This document shows, one piece after another, positions 54,001 to 64,000 of a DNA stretch of 64,000 nt. The notes below the pieces were generated by a model. The model was not told where the DNA came from. It worked only from the letters and a program-made list of their open reading frames with translations, and ran no database searches. The translations under genes were made by a program, and so were the position numbers. Source of the stretch: Kappaphycus alvarezii (taxonomy: Eukaryota > Rhodophyta > Florideophyceae > Gigartinales > Solieriaceae); assembly GCA_002205965.3 (NCBI GenBank), contig NADL03000039.1, positions 522,142-586,141 of the forward strand. The letters run 5' to 3'. Each line of letters starts with the position of its first letter. Position 1 is the stretch's first letter.

Positions 54001-54209
54001 AGGCATCGGGGCAGATCGCTATTCTGGCTACCTTCCTTACGATTGCCATCGGAGCGATGAGAATCATGGGAATCATTGGTCTCGGAACTAGCCTCATGTG
54101 TTTCGTCCTCCTTTCCGTTCCCAGCAGTCCCTTTTTCATCTTGCAACTTTGTTACACGTGCTGAACCCCCTTTGCGGAAGGATCCGATGCTCTTTGCATT
54201 ACCAGACGG
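51028..54209 (-). pseudogene. gypsy-B pol (copy B)
   Basis: The two overlapping frames translate the same as in copy A (52,395-54,146 and 51,028-52,800), including the DYGAD protease variant, the RT frame change and the integrase truncation before the catalytic Glu. Confidence 0.85.
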
Positions 54210-54865
54210 TTAATTGTTGGATTCCGGGCCTTTGCCCTTGTCACGGTTCTTTCCAGGGCGAGCGGGAAAGAAGGCCTCACATGCAACAGCCTGTTCGATA
54301 ACATACTTGTAGAACCCTCTCCAATCCTTCTGAAGGGAAACCTTAGAAAGTTCGAAATCATTCTCTACTTTGGTCTTCAAAGGTTCGGGCTTCAAAATAT
54401 CCACCAAGTGTCCAATTGCCACTCTCGGTTGTTCTCGATACGTTGCTCCCACTTCTTTGTTCGAAGAAGAGTCTTGTAGTCCGCGAACAATTTCATGACA
54501 CGGAGCTTTGGGTTCGGTTCGTACAGACTCATACGAACAGATGACTTCACCGCTGTCTCTAGCCGGTCAAGAGTGAGAGCGTATAACGACTCTCCCTGAT
54601 TGCATTCGAGGAAATCCCGGAGCTTCTCGTCTGTAAGCTTCGAAATGCAGTCGATTTCGGTTCCGAACTCCTCTAGATCAATTATAGACTGAAGCAAATC
54701 TACATCAACAGCAGAAATCGTACGGATGGGTGTAACGCGGCTATCTGGCGTAGTTGAGCAAGAATCCTGAATGCGAAGCAGGTATCTATCCCACTCACGC
54801 AAAAATGTGTGAATATGCCTCTGACCGAGCTTTCGTAGCTCTGGATGGGCAATAGGAGCAATCAT
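54210..54865 (-). pseudogene. gypsy-B gag (copy B)
   Basis: ATG at 54,865; frame change near 54,440 with different indels from copy A (here RIENNRE is readable, there it is not); in-frame TAA at 54,210-54,212 before pol. Confidence 0.75.
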
Positions 54866-55156
54866 GGGCTGCCCCGACTTTGCCCGTCCTGCAAAGAAGT
54901 CATGTTGAGAAAGAGACCAGACGTTTGTTGGCTGAAGTGATCACTTTTGCTACGTCTTCGGAGAGTTGGGAGTTTGGGTGATTTGATGACTCTACCTCCG
55001 AGTCGGTTGGCGTTTACTCTTGAACAGAGATTATATACCCATTAAACACACGGTAACAGCAGTGGTGGTTATAGAATAACACCGCTGCATTCTGGCCGTA
55101 TTTCCGGTCCGACATAGATGCTACCCAGGGCTGAGGTCCTGGATCTGCAAAGCTGT
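54866..55156 (-). promoter_or_regulatory. gypsy-B 5' leader/LTR remnant (copy B)
   Basis: Equivalent of 6,367-6,655, with the same TATA-like GGGTATATAATC. Confidence 0.4.
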
Positions 55157-57845
55157 GCTACCCGCAGTCGGAATCACAAATTACATGACAACTAAAAGTG
55201 ATATCAAAGGCTAGCATAACAGATATCAGAAAGAACTACAACATCCCAAGTGATGCCATAGCTGCAAGACTAATCCAAACACTAATCCACTCACAGAATA
55301 GCTTACTGTATCTATCGGTGGTACTGCCACCTAAAAGCAGCTTGTACGGCACATTCGGTAGACGCTCAAACTCCCCCTTGTCACGATCCTTCGGAAAGAT
55401 GTCAGCGTTGGAATGGATCGGGGAATTTTACAGCTTGGCCTCCTTCATCCCAAAAGCCCATAACATCTGATTAACAGCCGTCATGTCCAATGCGGCCTGC
55501 TTGATGGCTGGCCTGAAGGTAGCATTTTAGGGAGCGTAGTTCCTTCCCCCTTACGGTGTCGGTATACCCTTTTTGAGTCGATTATGGTTGTCTGGAAAAC
55601 CAAGGGATAGACCGGATATACCTTCCAAGAGTAAAACACCCAAACGTTTCCCATATCTGATTAGCCACGCGTGGGTTCGATATTTTCAGTATGCATGCAA
55701 TCGCATCACGCTCGAGTACCATACATTTCGACCTTGACCTTAATATGCAGAAACCCCCTGTGACATGTCTTGAGCAACGACCTTGAGTATTTCCAAATCT
55801 TTCCCAGCAAACAGAAGATCTATAACGTACTCCAAGACACACAAACTAACATCAGCCTTGACGACCACATAAAGGCACGGAGCAGTTTGCGATTGGATAA
55901 CTCCAACCTTCTTCAGTGTCATGGGAATGCGTTTTTATCAGACTCTCGATACTAACTTGAGACCGTAGATTGCTTTGAACAGGAGATACACCCACGTGGG
56001 GTGTTCCGGATCAATGAAACCTACGAGTTGTGTCATGTAGATCTCTTTCTTCAAGGTCCCTTTCAAAAACGCAGATTTACATCGAGCTGTAGCCATTTAA
56101 ATTTCTCCTTGATAATCAAAGACAAGAAGGAGCGGAAGGTAGTATGCGAAGCAACCGGGGGAAACGTCTCGCTGTAGTCTATGTGAGGGCTTTTGTTGAA
56201 AATATTTGCCACAAGTTGAGTTGACGCCTTTCAAGTTCCGCTTTCGCATTTATCTTTTACAAAAACACCCACTTGTTTCCAATTGGCTTGACTTAATCCC
56301 GCGGCGGGACAATTTCCTTGTCCCGTTCTTCTCGATGGATGCCATTTCAACATCCATGCCTTCATGCCATTGAGCCGCATTTCTGCTTTCCTTTGCTTCC
56401 GTAAAGGAAATTGGTACCTTCTGTGCTCGTTCCAATCCTGACACTCAAAGCAATGTACATCAGATATAAAAACCTGTCTGCCTCATTAAGAAAGTTTCTA
56501 TAACTAGTTGTAATAACCTCGGGGATGTGCTCAAATAACCCAGGGTCAACCACTTCATCCTCTTCGTGGTCAGAGTCTTCATACTGTTCCCAATGTTGGC
56601 ACAGGTCGTTAGCTGGTGATGGGACAAAAATGCCTTCATCAGGTACCTCGACGATTTCAGCCGCAGGTTTAGTCGGTTTGTTGGATGAGTTAGATGCACT
56701 ACTCTTTCCCAAGTCCGATTTTGGCTGACTCATCATCCGATAGAATTTATTTTTCACTTGGCTGCTCTGCTATACGTCTTGACGCGGACTCATAAAATGT
56801 CACATAGAGAGAGATGACTACATCTTTCTTGCCCGGCATGTAGATCTTGTAGCTGTTCCCGTGCTCGTATCCAACCGAATATATCTTAGCAGATCGAGCT
56901 TGAAATTTGCTCTTCCTCTTCAGTTTTAGAACATGGACATAGGCCAATGCACCAAACCTACGAAGCAATAGGTGAGGCCGCTTACCCATAATAATCTCGA
57001 GTAGTGTCTTGTTGCTGTCACTGCAGGCCAAACTATACACCCTATTCCTCAAATAGTTCGCCGTATTCATTTCCTCAACCCAAATCATTCCATTGCACGG
57101 CACCTCGGTCATGTCCAACAGCATAGTTCGCGCATTGTCCATTAACGTCCTATTCAGTCACTCGGCCTTGCCGTTTGACTCCAGTGAATACGGTGAAGTC
57201 AGCGTGTGAATGATCCCTTTGTCTTTCAACCAACGTGTGAATTCTTTTCCTATAAATTTGCCACTATTATCCGTTCTTAGCTGTCGAACGGAGATGCGGT
57301 TCGCTCTGGAGTTGAATACATTTCCGATTTCCATAATCATTTCCTTCAACGCTTGTGCTTCACCAGACGTCTTCTGTATGAATAACATTAGTGATACTGC
57401 GCTGAGGTCGTCATACAAAGTCGTTGCGTAACGGGCGCTGTTGATGGAGGGCTGTTCTACCGGCCCCAGTAAGTACGAATAAACCAGATCCAGGGGGCCG
57501 TATCCTCGTCGGAAGCATCATATCGTGACTGCCTTATGGACATACCGGTGCTGCAGGGATCACATCCACTGATGTAACCAGCTTTCTTGATGCACACACC
57601 ATCAACTACAGGAATAGCCTTGGCGATCACTCCTTGGTTAGAATGCCCCACTCTCAAATGCCAATTTTATCTATTCTTAAGTGGCGTTTTCCTTTCACCA
57701 GAAGCAGCCATCGCCTTTTCATTCTACTCAAAAGTCAATGGAATTTCATACAAGCCCGACTCACATTTATGATCAACAGAAGAATGCAGCCGTTGTTCTT
57801 CTGGCGTACACGCACGTTCTACACACTTTTTTTGTCTGAATCGAA
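55157..57845 (-). pseudogene. Copia pol remnant (copy B)
   Basis: Same broken domains as 6,656-9,340: integrase RTDNSGKF near 57,280, YVID in place of YVDD near 55,825, RT N-terminus near 56,440. Small indels relative to copy A near 55,210, 55,650 and 56,300. Confidence 0.8.
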
Positions 57846-59789
57846 TGTAGCAACAAAGCCATCCTGTCGGAGCTTCGATACCGAGATCAAACTGTACATC
57901 AGATCTGGAATGAACAGCACGTCCTTCATGGCCACCCTGACAATATTGTTACCAATGTCACATTCGCCTCGGACAGTGCCTTTGTTAAGAACTTCTATCG
58001 GCTTGCCATTCCCAGCAGACACAGAATTGCTTGTCAAAGAATTAATACAGTAAGACATATTCCCTGTAGCTCCAGAGTCCAGGATCCATTTATTCTTGGC
58101 ATCCAATATCTTTTGCAATGGCGACGGGTCAGACTTGGTAAGGAAGTTAATGTACCCAGAGCCTCCTCGACGATTGCGTCCTGTGCCGCGGCCTCCACGG
58201 CCACTGCGGCCTCCACTTCCATTCTTGTAATTGCCACAGTCACTGTTCGGACGGTATGAAGTGCTTTCGGGATTTTTCCAACATTTCTGCTTCGTATAGT
58301 TTGGCCTTCTACAATGAGTACACTTACCATTGTGAACATAGAGCGCTGATCCTGTTTCGGCGATATCATTCTTCACATTCAGCATTGCTTCCTTTGTGAC
58401 CACCATTCCGATAGCAGCAGGGCGGTTTTTCTCTGGCTCACGTATCATATCGGCCACATTGTCAAATTCTTCATGGAGACCACGCAGTAGTGAACGACTT
58501 CTCTCATCCTTCGGTACGGCAAAAGGTGTAATTCTTCGTGAAAAGCGATACTCAGAACCAACTACCCCAAGAAGGAGGTGTTGCAAGCGACAGAAGTGCA
58601 ACCATGGTGTAGTTGAACAAGCAAAAAAGGAGCGTATATGGAGGAAAGTTGAGAGGGCTACAAGCAAGTATGGAAGGAGCAGAGTCTACCACTGGTGCTC
58701 TGTGATTAGCGTGAAAAATATTTCTTGGGTCTGAAGATGACTCTTAACTTGCTACTAGTTGGGCCTTAAATTGAAGCTGTCTGCCAACTTGCTTTACCTC
58801 CACAAGAGGGAACAGTTTAATCAGCTTATATAGACTTTCCAGCCAACCCTAAAGTCTCAAAAAACATACTAAGAACCATAAAATGCATCAAATGGAATCG
58901 TGTGAGCGAGAAAGACTAAAAGCAGTTACTGTCAGAATAAATATCTAGATTTCTTCCTTTATATCATATTTCTTTAGATCAGAGCCAAACAGTTGCCCCA
59001 AAATATCCATATTAACCGGAAACGCAACACAAATATCCGTAAACGACTTAGAATTCTCCATTGCCTCCTGCTAAATATCTACACCACTGAGGACGCCCCA
59101 ATCCGGTTCCAGAATCGGAGCCAACTCGTCCATGTTTTCTGGTCCCTTATATAGAGTTTTCAAGCCTCACAATTCGTAGCACCAATACAGGACCCATGTG
59201 CCCTATTGGCACTGCTACAGTACGGCGCAAAGCCTTTCTCTACAAATATTTGAGAATAAAACTGTAATTACAGTGACAACGTAGCCAGCGCAGCATGCCA
59301 AATAATTTCTACAATTTTCATTATATCATTCTGTGTGGCCAATCGATGCCAATTTATTCACCACGTCTGTCAGTCTGTTGACGAACTACATCAAAGTTTC
59401 ATCCTCATTTATCTTGACCCAGCGATATTTTTCATGTAAGAGTCAACAGCTGCCGATGAAACCGCACTGAACTGTTCCTTGAGAATTTTCCGCACTTTGC
59501 CTTGGTCCTCCTCATCGATCACAAGAGCGTTACACTCTTTGCTCACACTCAACAACATGCATGCCAATGACGTGTCTCTGCGAGCCTTGTACTTGTTTTG
59601 AGCCTCGACATCTGCAGCCAGCGGCTCCCTCTCAGATCCGTTCACAATGCCCCATACTCCTTTGCTCAGCAGAACCAACTTGATTTCCCTCGACCGAAAA
59701 TGATAGTTCTCCGACTTGAGTGTTTCAATCCGAAGCAGGCTGACGTCCACCATGTCCGCTGCGGCACTCATGGCGAAGTGTCTAGTCAT
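57819..59789 (-). pseudogene. Copia gag and protease (copy B), split by solo LTR
   Basis: ATG at 59,789; interrupted by the solo LTR at 58,538-59,328. Protease ILDSGATGNMS is near 58,100. Here the frame continues beyond the point where copy A breaks, into DVLFIPDLMYSLISVSKL, the expected copia sequence after protease. Confidence 0.85.
58538..59328 (-). mobile_element. Solo gypsy-A-family LTR in copia gag (copy B)
   Basis: Counterpart of 10,034-10,824 at the same site with the same truncated end. Confidence 0.85.
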
Positions 59790-59872
59790 TTTTACTTCAA
59801 ATCCTCAATAGCAGCACTTGAACAGAAATATAGATATGCAACTACGTCATAGCCTCCCCACACCTGGGCCCA

Positions 59873-60194
59873 TAACCTAATACAAAGAATGACATAATGG
59901 GTGATCGAATGATGTGGTAGAATTTGAAGCAGGTTGGATATTTTTGTTATTGTTCTAGACCGATATTAATCCCCATTCCTAGTCCTTTCGACTCCCTTAA
60001 ATAGCAGTACTTTCTCAATTCCAACCAACTCAAATTAAATTTCTACCTTCAAGCTGCTGGAACTGTGCTTTCTACTTCTAATTAGAGCGGACACTGTCTC
60101 TTAATGACGAGTCTCAGATGATTAAGAAATGTCGACAGAATTGGCTGAGTCTTAATTACAAGTTTTAGATGAATTAGAAATGTATATATCAACA
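59873..60194 (-). repeat. Copia 5' LTR (copy B)
   Basis: Counterpart of 11,370-11,691, starting TGTTGATATATACATTTC on the minus strand at 60,194. Confidence 0.8.
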
Positions 60195-60528
60195 GACCGT
60201 GAAACAGAGAGGGAGGCAGCCGGGGTGCTGCTAAAGGAACAGTAGAGGCGATGGTAATGGGTTTCAGAAAGTTGGGCGCAAAGGGTGTATGGAGTGTACC
60301 TGGATTCCCACAAGAATCCAGATGAGCCCCCCTTTTATAGACAGTACGGTAACTCTACTCTAAAAATTCTATACTCTGTTAGCTCAGTAGAACTTACTAG
60401 AAAGCAGAGGTGTAACTATAGAATTGTACTATCTAGAATATAACTACGTAAATAAAAAACGATGGCGTGGGGCTCCACGCCGAATAAAAACACTGAATCA
60501 AGACGATACAGTTTCTCTATTACACCAA
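60195..60528. other. Unassigned spacer (copy B)
   Basis: As 11,692-12,025, including the GGCGTGG/CCACGCC hairpin. Confidence 0.5.
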
Positions 60529-63061
60529 GTGGTGGTGGTAATCTTTATGGGTTACAATGTCGCAGAGGCGTGCGGAGGGTATTCATAAATTAACTACGGA
60601 TGCGGGCGGCGGGTAGAAACCTGTCGCGCCTGCATTACTTGGAGACTAAATGCATAACGGGTAACGAAGTGGCGGAGCTCCTGTTGAGAGGAGGAACCGC
60701 GACGGGAAGCAGCGAAGGAAGCAAGGCGGCGGAAAAAAACCTTGCCGTCGGCGCCTAAGGCGCCATAGATATCAATCCCGACGGGGGAGAGGAGGATATC
60801 GTTTTGGTTACACAAAGTGCCGTAATGGCGATGTTTCTCGCGATCTGCGAGTGTTGCCGCATTGCCTGCTGTAACCGTACTTGGCGAAATGTGGCGGCGT
60901 GCGGAGGGGTGGGCAACAGTAACGTGACGGCGATATCGGTACTGTGAAGCCCGTATGCAGCAGGTATGTAAATGTCCATTCGTAGCGCGGGGGACTCCGA
61001 ATGCCCAGATGAGTTGGGAACCTGGTAGAGGAGCGGATGCTCGACGAGGGCGACGATCCCAACTTCCTTGCAGTAGCGGGCAAGAACGTCGCGGAGGATG
61101 TGATGACGACGAGTCATTCCGTCTTCGTATTTGCAGATCAACGCGTGTTGACCACTTGGATCTAAGGCGGGTGCAGTGTAGGCCGAGCGGCAGGAGCAGA
61201 CCGTACAGCGAGTAGATCCATGGAATAGCAAGATGCCCATTCGTAGAGTCAGAGCGTATATCCAAGTAGGAGAGGACATGTACGTACCGCGGTGGGGGTG
61301 AGGAAGCGAAGAGAAAACAGACGATGCGGAGGATGTGCGCACGGAGAGGAGCCGTGCTCGGTCGTGGGCTGCCGCGGACGAGAACAACCTATCGGACTTC
61401 GATAGCATGAGTTCAGTTCTGACCGCAGACTGGAGCCTTTCGCCGGGGACCGGCGATGAACAACGCTCGAAAAGAGCAGTAGCTGTAGGCGACGAAGACA
61501 GCTGCGGGTGGCGGGAGGATAAGAGCGAGATGGCAGACCGAGGGATCTCTTCCAAGTGGCGGTCCTGGGAAAGACTAAGCAGGTCGGAGATAAGTCCAAA
61601 GAATCATTTACAGATGCTGCGTATGCAGCCTCGGTAATATCTGAAGTTTGCAGGAGACCTAGACCCCCATGGAGAAGGGGAGAGAGGCGTGGAGCCAGGC
61701 TTGCTCTGGACAGGGCAGCTGCAATTGGTTGAACGCTTCCCTTTGCTTCTGATCGAAGCTAGCGGCAAGAACCGCAGATTGAGTGGAGGGAAGCGTACGT
61801 AGCAAGTGCATGACCCTGGACGCGTTCGCGCAGAAGCGGTGTAGGTAGAGAGCCAAATGAGCATCGTCCAAGTCTCGAAGGGATTGGAAGATGAGGTCAA
61901 CTGCGTTTTGGCGGCCTGCGAAAAATTGGGAAACAAAAGCGTCCGAGCCAATCGGGGATCCCAGCACGATGAAACCAGGGGGGTTGAAAAGGGACAAGGA
62001 AGTGCCAAAGGGGAGTGAGAAGGGGAGAAGCCGTAAACTTGGGTCTTGGCAAGGTTGAGCTGGAACCCTAGTGGACCTCCTTCAAGCTGGATGAAACGGA
62101 TGGCAGCGGCGGATTGGGACTGAGGAAGAACAATGTAACCGTCATCTGCGTACCAAACGTTCAGGGCAGGTGAGAACTTCTCCTGTAACAATTGCAAGAG
62201 GGGATGGAGAGCTAGGCCAAAGAGCAAGGGACCGAGGGGATCACCTTGCTGAGTGCTCTCTGAACTACGGACGTAGTAGGGTACGAAAGCAAGCTCTGTA
62301 GGAGCATCGTAACAAGAGTGTACCCACCGTGCGAGGCCTGGGGCACGTGTCTGTACGGCTTCCAGAATGCGCTGATGGGAGATGCAATTGAAAGCGTTGC
62401 GAGCGTCGATCTGGACCAAGATGTGATCGTGGAACTCGGATCTCTGGGAAAGACGACGCACGGAATGAATTATTGCATCGGTGCTGTTCTTGACGCCTAC
62501 CTCGACCTGGAGGGGCAGAAGGTAGGAACGGCTGGTGGGGGTGGCTTTGTGTTCCGCGAGCCTAGAAACTAGGCGTAGGTAGAGAAGCCTAACCGCGATC
62601 GAACGGATTCCCCCGTTTGGCTTCGGTAGCGCAGTAAGACGGCCTCCGCAGGAATACGGGTGTCACGCGGTCGGTAGATCGCTGTTCAAACAGAAGTTAA
62701 CCAACTTTTTCAGGGCATGTAAGCAATCCCTCCCGGGCCTGACCCCGCCTGCCGGGCGAGCAGCATTCGCAGGAACACTGGGAATAGACCATCGGCCCCA
62801 GGAGCAGTTGAAGGATCCAGGCTGTGAATGGCACGGCGGACATCCGACACCGAGAACTTTAGCACAGGAGGCAAACCGTGAGGGGGCATGGGAGTGATTG
62901 GAATGGGGGCCGGGGTATGAAGAGAAGCCAAGGATTGAAAAGTAGCTTCGCTGGGGGAGAGCGGGGGATCGACTTGGAGATGGGCTGCTGTGGCCCGGGA
63001 AGGGCTACCCCGCGTACAACTCGTAAAGATTTACCACCTTGTGAGAGGTAGGCTCGTGTAT
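60529..63061 (-). pseudogene. LINE-2 (copy B)
   Basis: RT frame 62,461-61,604 with QIDARNAFNCI, STQQGDPLGPLLF and WYADDGYIV; C-terminal zinc/REL-like part 61,555-60,755; CCA tail at 60,529. Single-base indels at about 61,607, 61,665 and 61,985 change the frame relative to copy A. Confidence 0.8.
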
Positions 63062-63341
63062 ATCCCTATATCCACTCTCGAAGGTTGGCATCCAGACGCC
63101 TACTGGATTCTAACCGATGCCGTGCGGAACGTGGTCGTTAGGGCGATGGAGAGCTATGGCAAGGGCCGAGCGGTGCTTTCCTAAAGGCACGCTATCGCGA
63201 CCGTAATGTCCAACTCATCATGTCTGCTGGCCAGCCTCGAGCCGGTCTTTTAGGGAAAATTAATTGGTTGGTCACCCACTAGGATGTTTCGGGCCACATC
63301 CTACCATATCTTTCAAACATTTAAGAAACCCACACTAACTC

Positions 63342-63840
63342 CCTTCAATTCCTTAACGCTGTTGCGGTCTTGCCCATTGTGCAAATTCTTGGTTTCAGCA
63401 GTTACTGTACTTATCGACATGGTGAGATTTGCGGTCAACAATAGAAACATGAGTGTTGAGGCGAATTCTACCTCTGAGATCCTTTTCAACGATGGTTCTC
63501 CAAACCTCGCCCCATCCCTGTCCAATTTTCAATCAAGCAAATGCCGAGGCGACACTCATTGCGGCGTACATCACATAATCTGTCAGAGTCTTTGTTCCGA
63601 ACTTCGAAGATCTCAAAGTTGTTCTGCAAAAAAGTCTAGATTCGCAAAGAATTCCAAAACTTACGTGTTTCAAAGCCCAGACGGTTGCCTTCCCTTGGGT
63701 GCCGACTTGAGATTTCTCCCCCATAACTTTTTCAAAGACATCACCCACGAAGAAATACGGAGTAACCCAAAGCAAGCTGTGCGGCAAAAAATGAATATTT
63801 CTTCGTTAGAAACCAGCTGCTTGGAAAGCATAAATGAGTA
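63342..63840 (-). pseudogene. Flavin amine-oxidase-like gene, middle part (copy B)
   Basis: Same exon-like pieces and the 41-nt candidate intron as copy A (14,840-15,338). The second intron is interrupted by the inverted-repeat element starting at 63,841, so the upstream exons, if present, lie beyond the window. Confidence 0.5.
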
Positions 63841-64000
63841 TGATGTGCGCAATTCGCGCAACGAAAAATCTAGATGAGGACCATGATTGTATACAGTATC
63901 GGAATTGGGAAGATATTTTTACAGTTTTTGAATTTGCAAGATATTTTTAATTTGGGTGAGTGTGGCAAATTCGTCGGCTGATTTTTTCATTTTAGGACAC
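63841..64000. mobile_element. Terminal-inverted-repeat element, second copy (runs off window)
   Basis: Begins TGATGTGCGCAATTCGCGC and matches the reverse complement of 46,866-47,026 over its full visible length (TACAGTATCGGAATT, AGATATTTTTACAG, TTTTAGGACAC). Preceded by TA; the copy A sequence diverges at this exact point. Confidence 0.75.

Larger units (their letters stand above)
48830..63840. repeat. Segmental repeat, copy B (direct orientation)
   Basis: Copy of 1-15,338, separated from it by about 33.5 kb. Lacks the LINE-2 tail insertion of copy A, and at its right end continues into an inverted-repeat element rather than the copy A sequence. Confidence 0.95.

Noticed and set aside
1..63840. 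The two 15-kb repeats as terminal repeats of one giant mobile element
   Set aside because: The repeats are composed of nested, differently aged elements and part of a host-like gene, and the region between is a mixture of unrelated insertions without shared cargo or a single integrase.

Overview
This is a eukaryotic, repeat-dominated window. LTR retrotransposons, non-LTR retrotransposons and short inverted-repeat elements are packed edge to edge and nested in each other. The only host-like gene is a flavin amine-oxidase-type gene in pieces, with very short candidate GTAAGT...CAG introns (about 41 nt). I saw no rRNA, intact tRNA, CRISPR or operon structure. The organism cannot be fixed from the sequence. 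A TE-rich protist or alga fits, for example a florideophyte red alga, but that is a low-confidence guess.

Layout. (1) 1-15,338 is copy A of a segmental repeat and recurs almost base for base at 48,830-63,840 (copy B), in direct orientation. Each copy holds, on the minus strand from right to left, part of the amine oxidase gene, a non-LTR element with a zinc/REL-endonuclease-like C-terminus (LINE-2), a copia LTR, copia gag/pol carrying a solo gypsy LTR, a second gypsy family (gypsy-B), and a second non-LTR RT gene cut off just after its QQGDPL motif (LINE-1). (2) 15,451-24,677 is a nearly full-length Ty3/gypsy element (gypsy-A element I, plus strand) with 1.6-kb LTRs and a 5-bp target duplication (AACCC). 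It sits inside the amine oxidase gene. (3) 24,683-26,283 holds more of that gene, with its C-terminal part lying upstream of its N-terminal part. (4) 27,499-33,176 is gypsy-A element II (minus strand), with different 0.56-kb LTRs and target duplication CATTT. (5) 33.2-39.8 kb is low-density sequence with remnants: an inverted-repeat element, a hAT-like fragment, a tRNA-related SINE-like sequence and a REL-endonuclease fragment. (6) 39,827-46,547 is an old, decayed gypsy-A element III. (7) 46,548-47,026 is a terminal-inverted-repeat element, followed by a LINE-2 fragment and the 3' end of a copia element, which leads into copy B. Copy B ends at a second inverted-repeat element that runs off the window.

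The most unusual feature is gypsy-A. Its long U3 region contains an open reading frame for an acidic protein, split by a hypervariable GAGGAT/GATGAG microsatellite and preceded by TATA-like motifs. Downstream of integrase the pol region encodes two diverged tandem copies of a roughly 110-residue domain I do not recognise. Related elements carry different U3 regions on the same R-U5, so the promoter half of the LTR has been exchanged.

The two element I LTRs, and to a lesser degree repeat copies A and B, differ largely by one-base indels. Many of the frameshifts reported here may therefore be sequencing or assembly errors rather than decay, and element I may be younger and more intact than it looks.
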